A stretch of DNA of 64,000 bases. Origin: Hymenobacter polaris. GTDB taxonomy: Bacteria; Bacteroidota; Bacteroidia; Cytophagales; Hymenobacteraceae. Location: NCBI RefSeq assembly GCF_012927305.1, contig NZ_JABBGH010000003.1, positions 1,116,001 to 1,180,000 on the forward strand, written 5' to 3'. The notes beneath the pieces were generated by a model. That model searched no databases, was not told the origin of the DNA, and saw nothing but the letters and a program-made list of their open reading frames with translations. Position numbers and translations under genes: made by a program. Shown piece after piece: positions 57,935 through 64,000 of this stretch (its first letter is position 1; each line of letters starts with the position of its first letter).

Positions 57935-60409
57935 TTAGCCGCCGAAGCCGCCCGTGTCGCCTTTAGGCTGGCTGTCGAGGTTGCTGGCGGGCTTGTTGCT
58001 GCCCAGAAACCAGGTAAAGCCTAGGTAGCCCACGCGCGTCTCATACTTGGTTTGCAGGTCGGTGCTGAGCCCGGCGGCGCCCAGCTCCGAGTACTGGCGG
58101 CGCGTGTTAAAAAGGTCGCTCACGCGCAGCGTAAGCGCCGCCCGGTCGTGCAGCAGGCGCTGGCGCACGGCCACATCGACCCCGTACACGGCTAGCAGGC
58201 GGCCCTGCGGCACCACCTGCGGGGCGCGGTAGTTACCGCTGAGCTGCACGGCCAGGGTCTGGGTTGGGCTAAAAATATTGAGCAGATAGGCCGTGCCGGT
58301 AAAATTGGCGCGGGTGCCAGCGTCGGTGTAGCTGGCCACTTGGTTGTGGTAAAACGAGCCGTTGGCGGTGATTTTCCACCACTTGGTAACGGTCTGCGAC
58401 AGCGATGCTTCCAGCCCGTAGCTGGTGGTGCGGCCCAGGTTCTGGTAGCTGGTGCGGGTGATGAAGTCGGGCTGGCCGCTGAGGCGGGTCGCGAGCGTAT
58501 CGATGGTGCGCAAGCTCTGGATGGCCTGGCTGGTGAAGCGCCCAAACAGCGTCGTGCTGAGCGTGGTGGACTGCCAGCTTACCTGGTGGCCCAACTCGGC
58601 TACGTGCACGTATTCGGGCCGCAGGTCGGGGTTGCCCACTACGTAGTTGCGCGCATCGGAGTAGATAGGTAACGCAATGATTTGTAGAAAATTAGGTCGG
58701 TTCAGGCGGCGCGCATAGCTGAGCTGCAAGCGCTGGTCGTGGGGTAGGCTGCGCGCCACCGTGGCCGACGGAAATAGGTTGAAAAGGCGCTGGCTGGCCG
58801 AGCCGCTGGGCAGCACCTGCGCCCGCAGCCCGGTAAACTCAGCCCGCAGGCCCGCCTGGTAGTCCCACCGCTCAGCTTTGTGCTGGTAGGTGCCGTAGGC
58901 TTGCGGAATAACCTGCTGGTAGTGATAGCGATACGAGCCGGCCGCCTGCGGAACAAAGTCGGTGCCGGCCACTGGCTGCACCGCGTACTCGGCCGTGCCG
59001 GGCGTTAGCAGTACATCCGTCTTCATGCCGGCTCCCCAGCGGCGCTTATCGCCTAGGGGGTGCACATAGTCCACCTGCGCCGAAGGCATCTGGATGGTCA
59101 CGTCGAGCAGCTGCCGGCGCGCTTGCCGGGGGTAGCTGGCGGGCCCGTCCAGCACGCGCTGCTCATTGGTTACGGTGCCGCCATCGAGGGTGTAGGTGGC
59201 GCTGGCTGTTAGCTCGCGGCCGGGCTGCGCCGCCCAGGTGCGGCGGTAGCTGCTCGATAGGCGAGCGTAGTAGAGGTCATCCACTTCTAGATTCTGGTTT
59301 TGCAGGGTAATGGCCGGGTCGGGGTCCCGCGTGAGCAGGGTCGTGAAATTGCTGGTTTGGTGCAGGACATTCTGGTTGACCTCCATGCTTAGAGTGAGGC
59401 GCTGCTGGTCGCTAGGGGAGTAGTCTACCCCCAGCTGTAAGTCTTTGCTGGCCTGGTAGCGCGTGTTCAGGCCGGTTTGGTTGGTGCGGGTGGTGCGGCC
59501 GTCGGCCGTGGCTACCTGCTGCAAAGCCGAGCTGCCGTGAAACCAGTTATTGACCCCGTTGGCACTGCCAAAAAAGTTGAATCTTCCCACTTTGCGGTTG
59601 AGGTTCAGCGCGGCAAAATACTTGTCGCGGGTGCCTAGGGTGGCCAGCGCGTCGCCATTCCAGCTATCCTTAGCCTGCTTTTTCTGCACCAGGTTGATGA
59701 TGCCGCCCGCGCCCTGGGCCGAGTAGCGCGCCCCTGGATTGGTAATGACCTCAATGGTTTCGAGGCGGCTGGCGGGCAACTGGTCGAGGCGTAGGTTGCT
59801 GGGCGCGGGCTTGCCATCTAGGTAAAGCGTGACGCCCGTGCTGCCGCGCAGGCTGACTTGCCCGTTCTCGTCCACGGCCACGGAGGGCACCTTTTGCAGC
59901 ACGTCGGCCGCCGTGCCGCCCGCGCTGTTCAAGTCTTTGCTCACGTTGATGACTTTCTTGTCCAGGTCATCGACCAGGGCCGCCTTCTCGCCCTGCACCA
60001 CCACGCTGCCGAGCTGCACGGCTGCCGGCGCCAGCCGCCACTCGCCCAGCCTAACCACTGGCGCCGCCGCCCCCAGCACAACGAGCCGGCGGTCGGGCCG
60101 GTAGCCCAGCGCCTCCGCCCGCAGGGCGTAGCGCCCCAGCGCGAGCTTTGTCAGGGTAAAGCTGCCATTTTCAGCGGTTTGGGTATTAGCTACTACCGCC
60201 GAGTCCGGCAGTTGCAGCAGTAGGACGTTGGCAAAGGGCAGGGGCTGGCGCGTGCCCTGGTCGAGCAGCGTGCCCGACACTGCGCCTAGGGTCTGCGCGG
60301 GCAGCCTGCCGGGCCATAGGCCAGCTAGCACCAGCCCCAGCCCGCCCACCCAGCGCCCACCCGGTAAAAGCCTGGTAAGCTGACGCCCCCACCCCCCTAG
60401 GCTCCTCAT
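57935..60409 (-). CDS. Outer-membrane beta-barrel receptor (TonB-dependent-like)
   Basis: 824 residues from ATG 60409, which gives a signal sequence ending LPAQ near residue 38; the longer frame to 60502 runs through the promoter. A CarboxypepD_reg-like domain (about 40-120) is followed by a plug (ADVLQKVPSVAVDENGQVSLRG, GVTLYLDGKPAP, IEVITNPGARYSAQGAGGIINL) and a barrel of about 550 residues. It lacks SusC features and no susD gene is near, so it fits the outer membrane beta-barrel family rather than a polysaccharide-uptake SusC. The ligand is unknown. An inverted repeat lies upstream. Confidence 0.9.
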   Translation of the reverse strand: MRSLGGWGRQLTRLLPGGRWVGGLGLVLAGLWPGRLPAQTLGAVSGTLLDQGTRQPLPFANVLLLQLPDSAVVANTQTAENGSFTLTKLALGRYALRAEALGYRPDRRLVVLGAAAPVVRLGEWRLAPAAVQLGSVVVQGEKAALVDDLDKKVINVSKDLNSAGGTAADVLQKVPSVAVDENGQVSLRGSTGVTLYLDGKPAPSNLRLDQLPASRLETIEVITNPGARYSAQGAGGIINLVQKKQAKDSWNGDALATLGTRDKYFAALNLNRKVGRFNFFGSANGVNNWFHGSSALQQVATADGRTTRTNQTGLNTRYQASKDLQLGVDYSPSDQQRLTLSMEVNQNVLHQTSNFTTLLTRDPDPAITLQNQNLEVDDLYYARLSSSYRRTWAAQPGRELTASATYTLDGGTVTNEQRVLDGPASYPRQARRQLLDVTIQMPSAQVDYVHPLGDKRRWGAGMKTDVLLTPGTAEYAVQPVAGTDFVPQAAGSYRYHYQQVIPQAYGTYQHKAERWDYQAGLRAEFTGLRAQVLPSGSASQRLFNLFPSATVARSLPHDQRLQLSYARRLNRPNFLQIIALPIYSDARNYVVGNPDLRPEYVHVAELGHQVSWQSTTLSTTLFGRFTSQAIQSLRTIDTLATRLSGQPDFITRTSYQNLGRTTSYGLEASLSQTVTKWWKITANGSFYHNQVASYTDAGTRANFTGTAYLLNIFSPTQTLAVQLSGNYRAPQVVPQGRLLAVYGVDVAVRQRLLHDRAALTLRVSDLFNTRRQYSELGAAGLSTDLQTKYETRVGYLGFTWFLGSNKPASNLDSQPKGDTGGFGG

Positions 60410-60432
60410 AAGCCTGGCAAACAATTGGCTAA

Positions 60433-60474
60433 CAAAGTTTATTGCAATGCAAGTTACTAGGTATTGCCTAGTAA
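60433..60474 (-). promoter_or_regulatory. Putative promoter and operator of the receptor gene
   Basis: AAACTTTG (60433-60440, minus strand) is a near match to TANNTTTG. Upstream lies the inverted repeat TTACTAGG-TATTG-CCTAGTAA (60454-60474), where an operator could overlap the -33 region. The stem includes the CCTAGG-like CTAGG pair. Confidence 0.4.
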
Positions 60475-60625
60475 ACGGAGCTGAAAATGCCGACTGCTTC
60501 ATGAAGCTAGGAACTAGAAAGGGTAGAAAAAAATGCGTGGCTAGGACCCTGGCGCCCGCTGGCTAATGGCTAGCTTGGCGAATAGGCGCGCGGCTCAATA
60601 CCTAGTGGCAAAGCCGCGCACGGGG

Positions 60626-61054
60626 CTACTTTGCTTGGCGGCGCAGAAACAGGTAATAGGCCAGAAAGCCGAAAGCCGTGCTGAATAGAAGGATAATGAC
60701 GGAGTGCAGCCCTAGGGGCAAATACCAGTTGCAGAGCGTGAGCCCTACACTGCTACTCAGCAGCAGCGCCACCCACTTCACTATCCGGTTTTGCTCGTCC
60801 TGCGGGCCGGGCAGCAGGCGCTCGACCACGCGTTCCGAAATGACGGCCGTATCGATTATCTTATTTTTTAATAAGTAATTCAACACCAGCTTAATGGCTC
60901 CCAAAATGAAGTAGCCAAGTAGAAAAAGCGCGACGGCCGGAAAAATGACTCGGCGGCTGAACTCCAGCGTGTTGGTGTCGAGAACCAGGGCGCCTTGCGC
61001 GTGGGCAGCCCCGGCGGCCAGGCAGCAAAGCAGGAGCAGCAAAAAACGTTTCAT
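60626..61054 (-). CDS. Membrane protein of unknown function in the sigma-factor locus
   Basis: 142 residues from ATG 61054. The signal sequence or first helix is MKRFLLLLLCCLAAGAAHAQ, then two or three helices (VIFPAVALFLLGYFILGAIK, WVALLLSSSVGLTLCNWY, VIILLFSTAFGFLAYYLFL). No named family recognised. The gene follows the anti-sigma gene by 60 bp, and that gap contains a predicted ECF promoter identical in spacing to that of the sigma gene. It is therefore probably a sigma-regulated target. A reading frame extending to 61453 is a shadow of the anti-sigma gene. Confidence 0.75.
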   Translation of the reverse strand: MKRFLLLLLCCLAAGAAHAQGALVLDTNTLEFSRRVIFPAVALFLLGYFILGAIKLVLNYLLKNKIIDTAVISERVVERLLPGPQDEQNRIVKWVALLLSSSVGLTLCNWYLPLGLHSVIILLFSTAFGFLAYYLFLRRQAK

Positions 61055-61078
61055 AAGTCGGGCCGGGGGTACTACTGG

Positions 61079-61108
61079 ATGAGACCGGCCGTTGCCGGTC
61101 ATGTTGCA
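61079..61108 (-). promoter_or_regulatory. Predicted ECF promoter of the membrane-protein gene
   Basis: On the minus strand TGCAACAT, 14 nt, GGTCTCAT. The spacing and both boxes equal those upstream of the sigma factor gene. The leader to ATG 61054 would be about 18-24 nt. Confidence 0.7.
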
Positions 61109-61113
61109 AAAAT

Positions 61114-61551
61114 TTACGAAAAAGTCAACTGGCGCATTTGCTGGCGGTGCCGGGCCACTAGCTCCACGCCTTGCGCGGCCACCAGAAAGCCCACTACCAC
61201 CGCCAGCCCAGCCCCTAGCCCGTTGGGCCAGCCCTGGAAAGCCTGCGCCAGCGCGCCCCCCAGCACGGCCAGGAACAAAGCAACTACCCCCAGCACCAGC
61301 GCCGCCACGCCGCCAATCACCCACGAAAAAGCCGGCCGCGCCCGTGGTAGCTGCGCCAAAACGCTGGCCGTGAGGTCGAAATCGAAAGTGGGCGGTGGCA
61401 GCTGCGCCGCCGCCGCAAATAGCTGCTGGTAAGCTGCTACGCGGCTTTGGCACGTGCGGCAGCCACGCAAATGGGTTGCTTCTGGGGCCGACAGCGCGGC
61501 CAATTCGGCCGCCGCCTGGATGGTGTAGTCGGCGAGGTGGGGGCTGGTCAT
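61114..61551 (-). CDS. Probable anti-sigma factor
   Basis: 145 residues. Near the N-terminus HLRGCRTC gives the His-x3-Cys-x2-Cys zinc motif of anti-sigma (ZAS-type) domains. Two membrane helices (about 77-105 and 110-128) follow, then a short basic tail. It would hold the sigma factor inactive at the inner membrane. It overlaps the sigma gene stop (ATGA, 4 nt), the usual sigma/anti-sigma arrangement. Confidence 0.8.
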   Translation of the reverse strand: MTSPHLADYTIQAAAELAALSAPEATHLRGCRTCQSRVAAYQQLFAAAAQLPPPTFDFDLTASVLAQLPRARPAFSWVIGGVAALVLGVVALFLAVLGGALAQAFQGWPNGLGAGLAVVVGFLVAAQGVELVARHRQQMRQLTFS

Positions 61552-62162
61552 AAGTCGTCGCGTTGGTAGCGGGCCAGCAGGCGTTGCCTAAGCAGCTTGC
61601 GCGCCCGAAAGAGGTAGTTTTTCACGGTGCCGTCGGGCAGCGAGGTTATCTGGGCAATTTCTTCGTAGCTCAGCTCCTGCTGGTGATACAAGGAAATCAG
61701 GGTGCGGTAGAGCGGCGGCAGGTCCTCGATGGCCGCCCCCAAAACGCTGGCCAGGTCGTGGCTGAAAAGGGTTGATTCGGGGTCGTAGGCCGGGTCCGCA
61801 ACCAGCGGGGGCGGGGCCCGGCGGCCGGTTTCCACCGCGTCATCCAGCGCCGCTTCGGCGGGGTCTAGCAGCACTAGCTGCTTTTTCTCCAAGTAGTGCA
61901 GGCAGGTGTTGTAGGCTACTTGGCCGACCCAGGTGGACAGCTTGGCTTGAAACTTGAAGCTGGCCAGATTCTTAAAAACCTTTAAGTAAACCTCTTGCGC
62001 GATGTCGGGGCGGTCGGCGGGGTGCCGAATCATCTTGAATACCAGTTGCGCAACCAGCCCTTCCGTGCGCTGCACGATATGCCCAAAAGCGGCCGTATCA
62101 CCGCCCAGCACCTGCGCCACAAGCTGCTGGTCGGTGCTAGAGGAAGGAGGGAGGGTGCGCAT
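61548..62162 (-). CDS. ECF-type RNA polymerase sigma factor
   Basis: 204 residues. Region 2 (about 28-95) includes DRPDIAQEVYLKVFKNLASF and KLSTWVGQVAYNTCLHYL; region 4 (about 150-200) includes LPPLYRTLISLYHQQELSYEEIA and TVKNYLFRARKLL. Regions 1 and 3 are absent, as expected for ECF (group IV) sigma factors. The ATG lies 6 nt downstream of a predicted ECF promoter, suggesting autoregulation with a leaderless transcript. Probably held by the anti-sigma gene product next to it. The inducing signal is unknown; envelope stress is typical. Confidence 0.92.
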   Translation of the reverse strand: MRTLPPSSSTDQQLVAQVLGGDTAAFGHIVQRTEGLVAQLVFKMIRHPADRPDIAQEVYLKVFKNLASFKFQAKLSTWVGQVAYNTCLHYLEKKQLVLLDPAEAALDDAVETGRRAPPPLVADPAYDPESTLFSHDLASVLGAAIEDLPPLYRTLISLYHQQELSYEEIAQITSLPDGTVKNYLFRARKLLRQRLLARYQRDDL

Positions 62163-62168
62163 TTAGGC

Positions 62169-62198
62169 ATGAGACCGGCCTGCGGCAAGGATGTTGCA
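62169..62198 (-). promoter_or_regulatory. Predicted autoregulatory ECF promoter of the sigma gene
   Basis: Minus strand TGCAACAT (-35, 62191-62198), 14 nt, GGTCTCAT (-10, 62169-62176). The core TGCAAC to GTCTCA spacing is 17 nt, standard for ECF promoters. The -10 ends 6 nt before the ATG. Confidence 0.72.
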
Positions 62199-62541
62199 CC
62201 CACATTTTTTTGGCGCAGCTACCACTTGCCGGGCGCGGCCTGCCCTAGGGCCATGCAGCGTTTTCGCAGCTACTAAACCCCGCAATCAGCCACTGGCTTC
62301 GGCAGGACATTTCGTGGGTTTCTGCCCGGCCAAAACTGTTCGTAACGGCCGAGCTAAGCAACTGGCTGGGGCGGGGCCGCCCGGCACTAGCGGCAGTTGG
62401 GCGCCGGGCCTGCTTGGTGGGCGCCCGAGAAAGGGGAGGTAAGTACGCACCATTCGCCCTGGCTAACGGGTTATCTTTGCTAGGTTCCCACTTTCGTGCG
62501 GCCCCTTATGGCGGCTGCCTAATTATATATTCTTCAGCCTC
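62199..62541. other. Intergenic region between the sigma gene and ricT
   Basis: Beyond the ECF promoter there is no gene. TATCTTTG at 62472-62479 (plus strand) matches the -7 consensus and is the likely ricT promoter, with a 62-nt leader. Confidence 0.6.
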
Positions 62542-64000
62542 ATGGCTTGTACTTCTTGTTCATCCGGCGGCGGCTGCTCTACCTCGAAGGTGGGCGGCTG
62601 CGGCTCCAAGGGTGGCTGCTCATCGGGCGGCTGCACCCGGCTTAATGTATTCGACTGGCTGGCCGACGTGGACATGCCTAGCGATTTTCGGGGCTTCGAC
62701 TGCGTAGAAATCCGCTTCAAGGGCGGCCGCAAAGAGTTTTTCCGCAACGATAAAAACCTGCCCCTGGTAACCGGCGACGCTGTGGTAGTGGAGGCCGCCG
62801 GCTCGGGCTGGCACCTGGGCCACGTGAGCCTAAAGGGCGAGCTGGTGCGCCTGCAAATGCGCAAAAAGAAGGTGCCTACCGACTCGCGCGACATTCGCCC
62901 CCTGCTGCGCATCGCCACGCCCGACGACGAGGAGCGCTGGCAGGCCGTGCGCGACCTCGAAAGCAGCACCATGTTTCGGGCCCGCGCCGTGGTGGATGAG
63001 CTGCGGCTCAAGATGAAGCTCTCGGACGTGGAGTACCAGGCCGACCGCACCCGCGCCATGTTTTATTACTCGGCCGAGGACCGGGTAGATTTTCGGGAGC
63101 TGATTCGGCGTTTGGCCGACGAGTTTCGCATTCGCGTCGAGATGCGCCAGATATCCCTGCGCCAGGAGGCGGGGCGCATTGGGGGTATCGGGGTGTGCGG
63201 GCGCGAGCTGTGCTGCTCTACCTGGCTCACCGACTTCAAAGCCGTGAGCACCACCGCCGCCCGCTACCAAAACCTGAGCCTCAACCCCCAGAAGCTGGCC
63301 GGCCAGTGCGGGCGCCTCAAGTGCTGCCTCAACTACGAGCTAGACGCTTACCTCGACGCCCTCAAGGATATTCCGCAGGTGCAGCGCCCGTTGTTGGTAG
63401 CCACCGGCGAGGCCTTTTTGCAGAAAACCGACATCTTCCGCAAGCGCATGTGGTTTGCCTTCCGGGGCGATAACAACTGGGTGATGCTGAGCACCGAGCG
63501 CGTGCGTGAAGTGCAGGAGCTGAATAAAAAAGGTGAAAAACCCGACGCCCTGCTGGCCGCCCGCCCCGAGGTAGAAGTAGCGCCCGCCGTATCGACCCTG
63601 ATGGAGGGCGAGCTGGACCGCCTCGACGACCAAATTAAGTCGGGTGCCAAGCGCCGCCGCAAGCGCAAGGACCGGCCCGACGGTGCCGCACCCGAGGCCG
63701 CTGCCAGCGTCCCGCGCGCCGAGCGCCCGCCCCGCCGCGAGCGCCCCGCTGCCCCTGCAACTGCCCCGGCGGCCGCTGCCACCCCGCCGGCCCCGGCGCC
63801 CAGCCCTAGCCCCACTCTCGCCCCCGAAGGCCCGGCCGAAAGCCGGGGCCGGCGCGGCGCCGCGGCCCGCCCCCTCAACCGGCGCGGGGGCCGCAACCGG
63901 GGCGAGAGCAGCAACTCGGCTGAGGCCGGCGCCCCCCGCCCCGAGCGCACCCCGCGCCCCGAGGGCAATGCGCCCCGCCCGCCCCGCGCAGCGGGCGACA
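62542..64000 (+). CDS. PSP1-domain (RicT-like) regulatory iron-sulfur protein, 3' partial
   Basis: 486 codons are visible from ATG 62542 and the frame runs off the window. A Gly-rich N-terminus has six cysteines (Cys3, 6, 12, 20, 26, 31). The PSP1 domain (about 70-330) includes DFRELIRRLADEFRIRVEMRQI, GIGVCGRELCCSTWL and CGRLKCCLNYEL, with the Cys pairs of RicT-like proteins. In Bacillus, RicT joins RicA and RicF in an [4Fe-4S] complex that activates RNase Y. The C-terminal about 120 visible residues are low-complexity Pro/Ala/Arg. In many Bacteroidota the next gene is gldH (inference). Confidence 0.92.
   Translation, partial: MACTSCSSGGGCSTSKVGGCGSKGGCSSGGCTRLNVFDWLADVDMPSDFRGFDCVEIRFKGGRKEFFRNDKNLPLVTGDAVVVEAAGSGWHLGHVSLKGELVRLQMRKKKVPTDSRDIRPLLRIATPDDEERWQAVRDLESSTMFRARAVVDELRLKMKLSDVEYQADRTRAMFYYSAEDRVDFRELIRRLADEFRIRVEMRQISLRQEAGRIGGIGVCGRELCCSTWLTDFKAVSTTAARYQNLSLNPQKLAGQCGRLKCCLNYELDAYLDALKDIPQVQRPLLVATGEAFLQKTDIFRKRMWFAFRGDNNWVMLSTERVREVQELNKKGEKPDALLAARPEVEVAPAVSTLMEGELDRLDDQIKSGAKRRRKRKDRPDGAAPEAAASVPRAERPPRRERPAAPATAPAAAATPPAPAPSPSPTLAPEGPAESRGRRGAAARPLNRRGGRNRGESSNSAEAGAPRPERTPRPEGNAPRPPRAAGD

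Larger units (their letters stand above)
1..64000. repeat. Dispersed palindrome CCTAGG / CCCTAGGG
   Basis: The hexamer and its octamer extension recur about every 600 bp, in coding and intergenic sequence. In coding regions the frame is usually GCC-CTA-GGG or CCT-AGG. Examples: 50-57, 920-928, 3685-3693, 6833-6840, 9187-9194, 16370-16377, 22560-22567, 40921-40928, 53102-53122 region. Confidence 0.85.

Noticed and set aside
57775..57966. Possible small gene between the LuxR regulator and the receptor
   Set aside because: 63 codons of low-complexity character overlapping the receptor's 3' end, with no promoter or domain. The gap is better left unassigned.
57935..60409. SusC-type polysaccharide-uptake receptor
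   Set aside because: No susD partner, no SusC-like signature before the plug and no carbohydrate-active gene nearby.
60626..61453. Longer version of the membrane-protein gene (275 residues)
   Set aside because: The extra 133 N-terminal residues are an out-of-frame reading of the anti-sigma gene. ATG 61054 gives a proper signal sequence and follows a predicted promoter.
1..64000. tRNA, rRNA, tmRNA or CRISPR features
   Set aside because: I searched by eye for T-loop-like GGTTCGAATC words and regular spaced direct repeats and saw none. The repeats present are palindromic and irregularly spaced.

Overview
The window is G+C-rich (about 65% by eye) chromosomal DNA of a member of the Bacteroidota, most like the genus Hymenobacter (Cytophagales). 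The evidence is type IX secretion C-terminal sorting domains, CarboxypepD_reg/outer-membrane barrel proteins, TANNTTTG promoter elements, and gene clusters typical of the phylum (ribF-truB-uppP-DUF3098-ftsX, tamB/tsaD, birA-rsfS-ftsH-LUD). The genus is inferred; the phylum is well supported. I saw no rRNA, tRNA, CRISPR array, intact insertion sequence or prophage.

Layout. 1-6.8 kb: a membrane locus (probable MoxR N-terminus, DUF4350, an inserted glycosyltransferase, DUF4129, a multi-pass membrane protein, SpoIIM-like, RDD). 6.9-12.2 kb: secreted DUF4394 protein, GNAT-nitrilase fusion and a second type IX cargo. 12.3-19.3 kb: CoA-transferase subunits split by a serine hydrolase, then three tandem CarboxypepD_reg paralogues. 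19.4-28.5 kb: ribF, truB, uppP, DUF3098, ftsX and tamB, all on the minus strand. 28.7-37.5 kb: tsaD, smpB, an NlpC/P60 peptidase, ung, apaG, methyltransferases, kdsA, coiled-coil proteins and a Dph6-like ATPase. 37.8-44.8 kb: a NagZ/beta-lactamase fusion, acyltransferase, acyl-CoA ligase and SGNH hydrolase. 44.8-55.5 kb: a small exported protein, a DUF2723 membrane protein, a blue-copper protein, birA, rsfS, ftsH, a LUD protein, an LpxH-like phosphatase and a lipoprotein. 55.7-64 kb: Zn alcohol dehydrogenase, LuxR regulator, outer-membrane barrel receptor, an ECF sigma/anti-sigma pair with a membrane protein, and ricT running off the edge.

Most genes are housekeeping: cell envelope (UppP, KdsA, LpxH-like, TamB, FtsX, NagZ fusion), translation and its quality control (TsaD, TruB, SmpB, RsfS), cofactors (RibF, BirA) and proteolysis (FtsH).

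The unusual content is mainly non-coding. The palindrome CCTAGG/CCCTAGGG recurs far above expectation, in genes and between them. Several families of intergenic inverted repeats sit between genes, sometimes supplying C-termini or start codons, and some have arms whose complementarity extends into locus-specific flanks. Two near-identical ECF promoters (TGCAACAT, 14 nt, GGTCTCAT) precede the sigma factor gene and the third gene of its locus. An AT-rich in-frame insertion interrupts the beta-lactamase domain of the NagZ fusion. These are the points most worth following up.
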